A program made the translations under genes and the position numbers. A stretch of DNA of 64,000 nt from Chimonanthus salicifolius. Taxonomy: Eukaryota > Streptophyta > Magnoliopsida > Laurales > Calycanthaceae. Within the stretch, counting starts at the first letter, position 1. Each line of letters begins with the position of its first letter. The notes beneath the pieces are model-generated. The model searched no databases. It saw only the letters and a program-made list of their open reading frames with translations, and was not told the origin of the DNA. Shown here one piece after another: positions 15,156 to 23,400 of this stretch. Location of the stretch: contig CM023540.1 of NCBI GenBank assembly GCA_013350335.1, positions 20,031,828 through 20,095,827 on the forward strand, given 5' to 3'.

Positions 15156-15198
<43 letters not shown>

Positions 15199-18100
15199 TT
15201 TCATTAAGCAATTCAAATTCAATTACCAATGGATGAAGCCACATGTTTCTTCAAGGGATTAAGCACTTTTACTCATCCCATACAAACCAATGGCCCCAAG
15301 GCTACTGTATCATCCATCTCACCACACAAAAAAGAAAAAACATCTAGCACCGAACATCGCAATTGAAGTCAATTTGGGGGTGGGGGTGGGGGTGGGGAGG
15401 AAGTAAAGTGATCTTAAAGGACACTCATTTTTAAAAATATTTTTAAGGCCGAAAAAAATGGTGTGATCATAAGGGTGACAATGCAAGTCAGGTCATGTTC
15501 GAGTTGGGTTAGCTATAGGTGATAACAATTTTTTTGCCCGACCTGACCCAATTCGACCTGGATTTTTTAACTACTAACACAAACAGAGTTTTATTTTATT
15601 CCACTAACCTAACCCGACCTGATCCAATTATATAAAACTTAAAAGAATTAGGTAAATGAGAAAAAATTTGCTTTTAATAGAAAAATAAAAGATGAAAGGG
15701 ATTTCCTTTCACGTGGGGACATTGAGATATGAAACTTTGAGGCAATAAGCTATGATTTTTAACTTAGTCATGGGCTAAAATTAATAAATTAGTTAAATAT
15801 TAATTTTAATTTAATTCAAGTTAGGTTCGAATTCAGGACCCCTCTACCTAGCTCGACCCGAATTTATTTCAAGTCGGGTTGGATCGGGTCAATTTAATTT
15901 TTTTTTAAGAAACGCAGTATCCAGTTTTCTTAAGCAAGTCGGGCGGGCTCACGAGTATGGTAAAAAGTTGCCACCCCTATGTAATCATACCAGCACTAAC
16001 ACACCAGATTCAATTAGAACTGTGATGTTAAGCTTGCTCATTGCATAACACATGTGGAACTATGGTAGGCAAATGGATTTTCCATGAAGATTTCATCTGT
16101 TCTACCTTGTAAAGAGTATAAAATTTTCTCTCAAAAAAGATGGAAAAAAAAACCTTGGAAAGCAATAAGGAAGCAAAACTTTCTAATAAAATGGTAACAC
16201 CATCCTTAGAATGGTAACTGTTGTAAAAGAACAAAAGGCCAATCTTGCTTTTTCACCCATACTTAGCTATACAAGAACATAAGGTTGTTGTTCCATTTTA
16301 TCCAAAACCTTGGTTCCCAATGAAGGCATAACTCCGATGAATTCAGGCTTTGAAGAAAAGAACCAGCAGCAGACTAAAAAGGCAAACGGAAATACCTTGT
16401 GACCATAGAAGTACTTCTCCAAGCTAGTGAGAAAAAGCTCAGGGGATGATCCGATAGGTGGGCTGTAGAGTGCACAAAAGCCCATGGCGAGATCGTCCAA
16501 TCTATCAACAAAGGCATCAACCGGAAGTGGCACCGATGAGTGTGAAACCAGAGCATCATCCTCTGCTGCAATGTGAAGAGCCACTTTCCCAAGATCTACC
16601 CCTGTGTTGATGGCTATGCTTGTTTCCCTCTCGATCTCTGACAGCCGTTGGATCTGAGAGCAGAAACCTTCCCGGGATTGCTGCTCCATCACAGAGGAGA
16701 AAGATTAAATAGAAAATTCCAGCAGAATCTAAAATTCATAAAATTCCAGTACCAGCAAATTAGTTCTGCTCATTAAGGAATTTGTAAAATTTATGAAATG
16801 GCAATTTTGTATTTAGCAGACATAGATTTATCAATTGGAACTTATGCAAATGTTTAATAGAAATTCCAACACAATCTATAATTCTCTAATTCCAGGATAT
16901 CAAGTTCTGATAATTCTGGAATTCAGAAAGTTCCTAAGTAGCCCTTTCATGTTTGGTAGTCTCAGAAGCTGAGAATTCCATAAATCTATAAGTATACCTT
17001 CTGTTGGGAAATTATAAATCTCTTGGAATTGAAACTGCATGGAATTTCAGTTTCTCATTAAAATCTCCAGTTTAAGTGAACATGGAATTCTTAATTCTAT
17101 TCCACCTACGAAATCTGGGCTACCAAACAGGACCTAAGAGTTCCATAATCTATAGTAATTCAAACCTTGGAACTCCAAAATAACACATCCATATAGTAAT
17201 TTATAAATTCCATAAAATTGGAATTATGCAGGATTTTGAGATTCCTATTCTGGTTTCACCAATCATATGGATTTCTCGAGAAAAGTCTAATTTCACTAAA
17301 AAAATCCAGGCCTGTTTGGTAGAGAAGTCCAGCAGAATCTATAATTATCCAAATTTAAGAATCAGCAAATTCTTCTAGCTATTTGGAGAATTCCCACAAT
17401 GCCTTGAATTTTTTTAAAAAAAAAACAGAGAATAGAATTACCCAAGTGGTTCAAGTTTTGGAATTTGAAAATCACTTCTACATAAAAGAATTAATGAATC
17501 CCTTGGAATTGTAATGCTGAGTGACTTATAAAATCTTCTCTAGAATTCCAGTTCCATCAAACATGAAATTCTTTAAGGTATTTTGCAAATTCCACAAAAT
17601 TCCAAGAGCACATAAGAATTCTACACTGCTAAAATGGCTCTTGGAATTCCCACAAAACAGTGTTTGGGTTTGGTAGATTTGGAATTATTAGTTAAGCTCA
17701 GGAAATTCCTTAGAGCCGGCATGGTAGCTCAGAATTCTGGACTGGAAGTGGGATTTTGTGGAATTCCCATATCCCAGCAAAACTACCATGTTTTCAGGAA
17801 GTGAATTTCATAAAAACCCAACAGAAAATTATTAGTGTAGGAATTCTCAAATTCCATGATTAGAAGAATTGCTAATTCCAAAATTTGGAGAACTATAAAA
17901 CTCTGCTCGGATTCCACCAGAGAGGGCCTAAATGTGCGAGGTGAAAATCCATTGGAATATGAATCCTGTGGGATTTCGTAGTTCCTACACTAGAATTCTG
18001 CTTTCACCGGAAATGGGTTTCGCTAGAGAACTTCGTAAATTCGACAAAATTCAAATCCCACTTAAAATTCGAGACTGTAACAAGAAACACAAGGAAAATG

Positions 18101-18327
18101 GAATTTAGGATGCAAACCCGAGCGTGTTTGGTGTCGATTCCAGAAGCATCGAGGGAGTCGTGGAGGACGAAAGGGAGGTTGATGTCGGTGGGAAAGAAGA
18201 GCTTTTGGCTTCGACAGAGGAAAAGAGAGGAGGGGATTTGGTGGAGCTTGGGATGTTTGGAGGGGAAATGGGAGGGAGATGAGAATACGACTGAAGATGG
18301 ACAAGTCCACAAGGCAGAACTCATCAT
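1433..18327 (-). CDS. SirB1/transglutaminase-like, TPR-like protein, predicted plastid (8 exons)
   Basis: Spliced exons on the minus strand: 18327-18118, 16680-16396, 13570-13511, 13410-13200, 8184-8045, 7927-7827, 2225-2101 and 1597-1433, with TGA at 1435-1433. All introns are GT-AG. The product is about 431 residues. Residues 1-70 are Ser-rich and poor in acids, like a chloroplast transit peptide. Residues 71-255 match the conserved plant form of the SirB1 N-terminal/transglutaminase-like core (SQIQRLSEIERETSI; YLHSVLT; DFDVEIYFPHD; PRGYHKQKSK). Residues 256-377 include AFWPFKYD, FLRAAHAANC and a TPR-like segment (ELRDYSILLYHCGFY). The C-terminus ends SEPW, as in homologues I remember. Biochemical function in plants is not known to me. 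Exon 4 has one extra base giving an immediate TGA, so the gene as written is broken. It diverges from pullulanase. Confidence 0.88.
1855..1920. repeat. (CT)n / (CA)n compound microsatellite
   Basis: About 15 CT units run into CA/CG dinucleotides, inside intron 7 of the SirB1-like gene. Confidence 0.95.
2101..2225 (-). CDS. SirB1-like gene, exon 7
   Basis: Begins gacag|CCTGTGAA and encodes the TPR-like helix pair ACERLILLGSGVRELRDYSI and LLYHCGFYEESLQYLKLYQ. The donor ATG|gtcaag is inferred, since reading on meets TAA after five codons and exon 8 needs phase 0. Intron 6, upstream, is 5.6 kb. Confidence 0.85.
3131..3398 (-). mobile_element. Solo LTR of a TRIM-like retroelement, TSD gagct
   Basis: The 268-bp sequence starts tgtaacaacccgggcc and ends tcatcaca. 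It is flanked on both sides by gagct (3126-3130 and 3399-3403), a perfect 5-bp target duplication. The block tagcacaatattatccgctc matches the LTRs at 22960, 36680 and 43552, but the right half differs, so it is a separate subfamily. Strand is assigned from the primer-binding sites of the fuller copies. It lies in intron 6 of the SirB1-like gene. Confidence 0.85.
3848..4273 (+). repeat. Long direct repeat, copy 1
   Basis: About 426 bp, starting cagaaatggaaatatat and ending gtaaattagtgatg. It recurs at 5672-6108 with few differences. The two copies may be terminal repeats of an LTR element or a segmental duplication inside a composite insertion. No recognisable protein lies between them. Confidence 0.8.
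4274..5671. other. AT-rich interior between the direct repeats
   Basis: The first half, about 4268-4700, is the inverted counterpart of about 6230-6466: gtgatgcaggcc at 4268 mirrors ggcctgcatcac at 6449. The second half has no recognisable coding domain. The open frames near 5250-5650 are on the minus strand and show no family motif. Confidence 0.5.
5672..6108 (+). repeat. Long direct repeat, copy 2
   Basis: About 437 bp, matching 3848-4273 almost throughout, including atggctgccaagcatggaat and the tail gtaaattagtgatg. Small indels occur in A- and T-runs. Confidence 0.8.
6467..7826. other. Rest of intron 6, nothing recognised
   Basis: AT-rich intronic sequence. I see no coding domain, terminal repeat or tandem repeat of note. 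Confidence 0.5.
7827..7927 (-). CDS. SirB1-like gene, exon 6
   Basis: Completes Ser302, then SGFEFASAKAAQHRLGRGVW and TSVHFGDMRRALA. The acceptor is aacaag|C and the donor GCTG|gtatgt. The 117-bp intron to exon 5 is the second shortest in the gene, after the 100-bp intron 3. Confidence 0.88.
8045..8184 (-). CDS. SirB1-like gene, exon 5
   Basis: Residues 256-301 plus two bases of 302. It contains ILRNLKDAFWPFKYDDTRS and LFLRAAHAANC. The donor GTGAG|gtggtc is preferred to the nearer AAT|gtgagg because only it gives a phase that reads through exon 6. Confidence 0.85.
8525..12378 (+). mobile_element. LINE (L1-like) retrotransposon, degenerate, in intron 4
   Basis: Plus-strand, antisense to the host gene. 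Reverse transcriptase pieces run from about 8525 to 9480: NRPISL, the block ESQGAFVEDRQIHDSVLIAN, GLRQGDPVSPFIFTL near 9020, and FEDDTLFF near 9167, where the family usually has FADD. TYLGLPVGG follows near 9370. After a hAT-like insertion (about 9495-10570) the element continues through the zinc-binding linker to an RNase H domain at 11800-12095 (FKFNVDGTTKG, SNEAELLAIRRAL). Its 3' end near 12345-12378 has the caccactcaaaaaa tail shared with other LINE copies here. Stops and frameshifts show it is dead. Confidence 0.85.
9495..10570. mobile_element. hAT-like non-autonomous insertion inside the LINE
   Basis: The LINE frame breaks at gacacgctaac and resumes at aacactcatcaagtcag. Between them lies about 1.08 kb bounded by imperfect inverted ends: ccaatgttttaaaaaac on the left, and ccagtgttttagaaacc as the reverse complement on the right. 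The subterminal regions carry related, partly inverted motifs (tcaactgggttgaac; ggttgaattagcagttcaac). No clear 8-bp duplication was found, so the class is inferred from the ends. Confidence 0.55.
12379..13199. other. Left-over intron 4 sequence with a (TA)n tract
   Basis: A TA microsatellite lies at about 12382-12411. The rest is AT-rich with no recognised feature. Confidence 0.5.
13200..13410 (-). CDS. SirB1-like gene, exon 4, with a +1 lesion
   Basis: It is 211 nt, where 210 would keep phase. It encodes VLTCRSGTAVLLSLIYSEML and DFDVEIYFPHDFLGLPRGYH, then KQKSK. At 13241-13242 an extra C on the plus strand (G on the sense strand) turns the expected S-D-E-P-H into S-G-stop. After the extra base the conserved frame resumes to the donor (GTGGAA|gtaagt). 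Confidence 0.9.
13511..13570 (-). CDS. SirB1-like gene, exon 3
   Basis: Twenty codons, residues 166-185 (GFRRTTSMNHSDVRPLYLHS), phase 0 at both ends. Too short to be found as an open frame; recognised from continuity with exons 2 and 4. Confidence 0.88.
13571..14643. other. Intron 2, proximal part, nothing recognised
   Basis: Intron sequence between exons 3 and 2 of the SirB1-like gene. The short open frames at 13919-14155 and 14289-14489 have no recognisable motif. Confidence 0.5.
14644..15035 (+). repeat. Tandem duplication, about 190-bp unit, gggtcgggtc-type
   Basis: Units at about 14644-14825 and 14826-15035 both open with gtagacct.(g/a)caatggg and share ttgtttattaaa, cttaaaatgctcgggttc and ttttgt.aggtct. 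Repeated ggtcgggtc-like words are typical of ends of plant DNA transposons, so this may be two abutting MITE copies. Confidence 0.6.
15161..15194. repeat. (GA)n microsatellite
   Basis: Seventeen or so GA units in intron 2 of the SirB1-like gene. Confidence 0.95.
15376..15400 (+). other. G-quadruplex-capable run
   Basis: Four runs of four or five G separated by single T (ggggg t ggggg t ggggg t gggg). The G-rich strand is the template strand of the SirB1-like gene. Confidence 0.6.
15471..15979. mobile_element. MITE of 509 bp with near-perfect target duplication
   Basis: The left end aagggtgacaatg and the right end gttgccaccccta are inverted relatives. The flanks tgtgatcat (15462-15470) and tgtaatcat (15980-15988) form a duplication of 8-9 bp with one mismatch. 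That size fits hAT or Mutator-type elements. The interior has the same gggtc..gggtc words as the tandem repeat at 14644. Confidence 0.7.
15980..16395. other. Distal part of intron 2
   Basis: AT-rich intron sequence up to the donor of exon 2 (AAG|gtattt). Nothing else recognised. Confidence 0.5.
16396..16680 (-). CDS. SirB1-like gene, exon 2
   Basis: Residues 71-165, phase 0 at both ends (cag|CAATCC ... CACAAG|gtattt). It carries the family blocks CSQIQRLSEIERETSI, GVDLGKVALHIAAEDDALV and SLEKYFYGHK. It is the longest and clearest exon of this gene. Confidence 0.92.
16700..18100. repeat. Intron 1 of the SirB1-like gene: AATTCC/GGAATT-saturated segment
   Basis: Dozens of degenerate ggaattcc, aaattcca and gaattcc words occur throughout 1.4 kb on both strands, with several gtttggta and accaaacagg words such as those found at MITE ends. 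It is not a simple tandem array: spacing is irregular. It may derive from one or more old palindrome-rich non-autonomous transposons. Confidence 0.5.
18118..18327 (-). CDS. SirB1-like gene, exon 1 (transit peptide)
   Basis: Residues 1-70, start MMSSALWTCPSSVVFSS. Phase 0 donor CGG|gtttgc. This ATG gives a frame that joins exon 2 without a break. The longer overlapping frame at 18062-18583 does not. Confidence 0.8.
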
Positions 18328-20149
18328 CGTCTTTGTACAGTATACGAATCAAATAGAATGGATAGGAAGAATAGAAAGAGAAGGTCAAAACACAGAGGAA
18401 CAAAGTAGGTGAAAATGGATGAAACAGGTGCTCTGTGTCACTTCTTCTTCCACGCTCTGTGCAGTTGCACTTCTCGAGGATCCTCATCTTACTTTCGACG
18501 TCACGATTCATGAATCTTCGAGGCAAGCGGGTCGGATTGGAATTAGGTTCCTTCGTCCGGTCTCGACCCGAAGTAGGCTTCAATAAGCGGGTGTGGACAA
18601 GTCATTTTGTTCGACGCCAGGTTTTTGCATCATTTATTTTTTTACATGTTATAGACATATATCATAAGATATTATTTAGTATATTTTTATCTTTGAGTAT
18701 TTTGTATAAAATACTAAGTTGTGAATTTGGATCCGTACACTACAAATTTTGAAATTGAGTTTGTGTGAAATGTAAACTTACTTATACTTTTTTTTTAATC
18801 AAATTAACTCATTTGATAGCCTGCAACTACTAAAACATCAAACTAGTTTTACTGACGAGTATACCTGCACAATCACTATAACAACGCACTATTTTTTTTT
18901 AGCGCTAGAATAATACTTGTTATTTTTTCTATGCTAAAATTGTGCACGTGCAATGATATATATGCATGCATGTGCAATGATATATATAAGAATACGTGAA
19001 TAAAAAGTATGAAAGCTATCTTAATCTATTGGTTTTCCATATGAATGATCATATGTATAAATCTTATTCAACTCGTTCTTTTTTTAATTCATAGTGTTTA
19101 TTTGTATGAGCCCGTAAAAATAAATGGACTTCGACAAATATTATTTATTCGATGGTTAGAATCGGACTTTTAAACTCTTTTATTTTTTAACTATAAATCA
19201 AATGGGCCTCAACGGCCTTTGAGTAAAACTCGAGCCTATTGTTGGACCTAAATAATTTTTTGTTCAATAGCTAATAGCTGAAGCCTGGTTTTCAAGCCCA
19301 TTTTTTCAATGGGTTCATATTTAAAAAAGAAATGGGCCTGTAAAACTCGAGTCCAAACCATCAAATAAAAAATATTTGTCCAAAGTCGTTTATTGAGGTA
19401 GGGATGAGACAAATGAACACCTCAATTGGAGAAGATTTGAACTAAGAGACCTTAACTTGGAAAATAATTTTCTTTACCACTATACTATAACAACTTTCAT
19501 ATTTTCAATTAATGTCTTGTTATATGTAGCGTTGCGCATTATTAAAGCGCTAGATAAAATAGCTCTTTTATGCATGTTAAAACGCTAGATAAATTATTAC
19601 TTTTGCACTAAATAAAAGTAGCACTCTACATTGGTAAAACTAGCGTGTTGTTTTGGCGATTGCAGTGTCGTTTGCATAGTTGTGTTTGTGATGTAAGAAA
19701 AGTAGTATGAATAATTTGGTCTTAAAAAATTGACTAGGTGTACAAGACACTTTGGTTAAATTTCAAAATTCGTGGACGTACTTATACAAATTCACAAATT
19801 TTGAGGTATTCTCAACAAAATATCTCTATTTTTTAATTTAAAATAACTTTTTCTCTTATTTATTTTTTTTAAAATTATTTTTAGAAACAGATTAAATAAA
19901 TATAATTTGAATAGAGTTGAATCAGATTAAACAGAACAAAACTGGGTCGGATTAATAGTTATTTAGTTCGGTCAGACAAAACTCTACCTGCACGGCTACA
20001 CCAACCTCACCCGAACCCGGCCCGACCCATTGCGACCGGAGGCCCGTATCATCTCAAATTCGTAACAAAGGCCTCAGGTCTCTCGAACAATATTGCCAAG
20101 AGCAGGTGAGTGACCTTTTGCTCACAGTGTCATCGTCATCTTCCAGATC
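18328..20149. promoter_or_regulatory. Divergent intergenic spacer between the two host genes
   Basis: This 1.8-kb spacer must hold both promoters and both 5' untranslated regions. It contains a CACTA-like insertion (18874-19667). I did not find a convincing TATA box at a fixed distance from either start codon, so no promoter element is called. Both products have predicted plastid transit peptides. Confidence 0.5.
18874..19667. mobile_element. CACTA-like non-autonomous element
   Basis: The left end is cactataacaacgcact. The right end, reverse complemented, begins cactgcaatcgcc and then aaaacaacacgctag. Subterminal gcgctag or cgctaga words recur near 18901, 19552 and 19582. No matching 3-bp duplication was seen, and no transposase is present, so the call is tentative. 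Confidence 0.4.
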
Positions 20150-20428
20150 ATGCCTCGCTCTCTCTTCTTGGTTCCTTCTTCTTCCTCAATTCCACTTCAC
20201 CCCAAACTCTCCTTGCCTTCTAACTCTGTACGACGAGGCTGTATTCAAGTCATTTCTACTCATCGACGGATTAGTGTCTTGCACGACTCTCTTCTTTCTC
20301 AAAACTCCAGTGGCAGAGCAGCTGTCTCTTGCGAGTGCTGCTCCTCCTCCTCTTCCATGTCCCCTGTAGAGCAGAAGGAAAAAGGACAATCTCCAACTTC
20401 TCCTAAGAAGCCACCACTCACCCATCAG
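20150..20428 (+). CDS. LDA: Pullulanase exon 1 (transit peptide)
   Basis: Residues 1-93. Start [13 protein letters not shown], rich in Ser and Arg. A Cys cluster ([10 protein letters not shown]) lies near residue 60. Phase 0 donor CAG|gtccac. The competing frame starting at 20106 does not join exon 2. Confidence 0.85.
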
Positions 20429-23400
20429 GTCCACTCCTCTTCTCTCCCTCTTTGGGCCAATATATAAATTGCATTTTCCCGCGGGGCTCATTATGTAAAA
20501 TTTCATTCGCAAAGGCGGTGGTTGTAAAAATTCCCATTTCAATAGGGGTTCAAATTTGGGGCAGTGGCACTTTCGTCTAGTCGACTAGGGATTACTATTT
20601 CTGATTTGCAATAATTTTATACGTAAGGATGGAAAACAAATGTAAAGCGGACAACGACTAGAAAAGTATAGCATCACTTGGACCTTGGCTCAGTAAGGCC
20701 TAGCTCTCCGGCGCGGCTGGCTTGGCCTAGCCTAGCCTCCTACTTTGCATCGTACTTGTTGCTTGGTTTGGCTACAGCCATGGTATGTAGGCTGCTGCTA
20801 TGTATGCGTGAGTGCGGCAAAAGCTAGGTCACACAAGTGTCCATAAATAGCCTAGTCTAGCCTCCTACTTCGCTCTGTACTTGTTGCTTGGCTTGGCTAC
20901 AGCCCCATATACGCGTGAGTGTGGCAAAATCTAGGTCACGAGGTCCATAAATACATTTAATAGTTTTTCTAACTAAGGAATCAATGAAGGCTCATCAATG
21001 AGCTTCCTGTTCTCCCAACATTTCCATGTGGGACTTTGAACATCCCACACACACTCAAAAGCCTCTCCACTTGAAGTAGGTGTGTAAAAAAAAAAAACTT
21101 AGAATCAACAATTACATGGTGGGAAACGGATACATGGAATAGAGTGAGAATTAAATGCTTGAACAACTTGAATTTGTAAAATGTTAAATAGCATTTATGT
21201 AGAAGCCTGAAGCACATCCCAGAAAGAAAACAAAAATCCTTGGAATGTGAAAGGGGAAGTATCGATTGATTAATGTTTTAAATGGTGTTTCAAAATGGGA
21301 GTCTTGAGTTCGATTCTCATTCTACTCCAAAGGGCCATTCCCATAGAGTTACCCGTTGTGTGTGGGTAGGGAGGTTTGCACATGTCCAAAGGATTAGTTG
21401 GGTGCTTTAAGCGGCCTGGACACCATAAAAAAAAGAAAGAAATCCCCCCCTCCCGCACTTCCAAAATTTGAAAATGGCTTGGGCGATGTGTATATGATTG
21501 ATCTTGAGTTCTTGACCTTTGGGTTTAATACGAATAATATTTTTAATCAATTGTTTAAGCTTTAGAGCCATAAATAAAAAGTTAGCATGATATGTGGTCC
21601 ATTGTCCCACTTTGAAGAGGCAAATTGACATGGTTTTGTATCTGCCAATTCCATTTGCCTTGTCAAAGGTTGGCCACTGTTTGACATGGCATGTTAAAAA
21701 AGGGTGATTAAGCTTGAGCTTAGATTTTTCCAGGGGGAAAAAAACATTGAGCTTCTTTCAAAAAAAAAAAAAACCTTGAGCTTAGACCTGACCTCCCCAT
21801 TTCTATGAGCGCCAATCAAATTCCAAGTTACGAGGAATGGTTGGTTTGACACTTCACATTTGAAAAGGGGGAACCTTGTTTGGTGATCTAGATGGATGGT
21901 CAGATACGTTCCATCATAAAAATCCAAAGTTTAAAGCTTCTTACCAAACAAATGGTCTTGAGCACCAAATGTGTGTTGTTCTTTGGTAAATGTGCGTATT
22001 AGGATACCGTTTACATCCTCATGGACTTATGATCATCTTCACAAGCATGGTTTTAAAGCAATTTCAAAACATTAAATAAAAACATGTACCTTCTACACAA
22101 TGGTGTGTACCACAATCATAAGTGTTCGTTTCTACAACCATATAAAGGTTGAGTCATATTGCCATTTTAAAGTTAAAATACATGTACTTTGGATATACAG
22201 ATACCTGGAATGTTATGATCATATGCATAAATGATCTAATGTGATGTTGTCTTATAAATATGGAGTGTGGGTAGAAACTGATTATGCCTGACCAATGTTA
22301 GTTGCTTACATCCATTGATGATTAGTTCCATGTCTCTGAAATTGGACAGATGCATAAAACATTCTATGATGTCCCCACACTAATATTACCCAATGTTTCT
22401 TGTCACATTCAAGATGAACGACTGGATGAGTACATATGGAACTTATGTATGCATGATGTTAGTTGTTGTCAACTTGTCATCAATACAGTACTCAACAATC
22501 TTCTGCAATTGATTAAGCAGTGTCATTTTTCGATATTAGCCAGAATTTTTTACTGATATCGTGTTGTAGAATATGGTGTAATTTTCACATTTTACAGGTG
22601 CATTTGACTTTTATATATTATTGATTGCAACCGATCTTTTTTTTTTTCATCTCTTTGATTGGCTTCCTGTAGTTTGTATATACATGTATTTTCTTCTCTT
22701 GTAACATCAAGCAATACAATATAGAGAGAATTATCTCTCTTTTGTTCCCTTACTCTTATTTTTTCCCCTATTTTCATTATAACATGGTATCAACCAGGTT
22801 CAATTTTTTTTTTCTTGGCTTATGATGTCATGTTTTGGGGATTTCCACATTTCCCGTGGTCTCTAGTGTGCCTCTCTCGTAACGACCCGTCCCTCTAGCA
22901 CAATATTGTCCGCTTTGGACTTGAAAATTCTCAGGGTTGAACCGTTATTTGATACCATTTGTAACGACCCGTCCTTCTAGCACAATATTGTTCGCTTTAG
23001 GCTCGAAAACCCTTACGGCTTTGCATTGCGTGCAAGTCTCACCCTTGAGCCCAAAAGGCCTTGTGCTAGAAGGGAGGGGTGCTCCCTCTTATAAGCCACA
23101 ACATGTTCAACTCCTTGGGCAGTATGAGACCTTTTCTCTCCCATACATGCCCCTCTCATAATAGCTCCCCTCTTGGGGCAGGGGTATTACATCTCTCCCC
23201 CACAATCGTCTCCCCTCGTGGTTGAATCATCTCTTTGATGGATTCACAATTTTTTTTTCTTTCAGATTGCAATAAACTTAGGGCGGCAGTTTTACTGTTC
23301 ACATTCGACCCATACTGATATTGTTCATCGGCTTTCAAGACCATTCCCACCCTAATTGTTTTTGGACTCTTCTTCCATCCATTAGGTGGGTCCTAGGGTT

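Noticed and set aside
18062..18583. A 173-codon minus-strand frame covering exon 1 of the SirB1-like gene
   Set aside because: It is in another frame and does not join exon 2. The 18327 start gives a phase 0 exon and a better transit peptide.
20106..20369. Upstream ATG at 20106
   Set aside because: Its frame ends at 20369 and cannot join exon 2. The ATG at 20150 reads through to the donor in phase 0.
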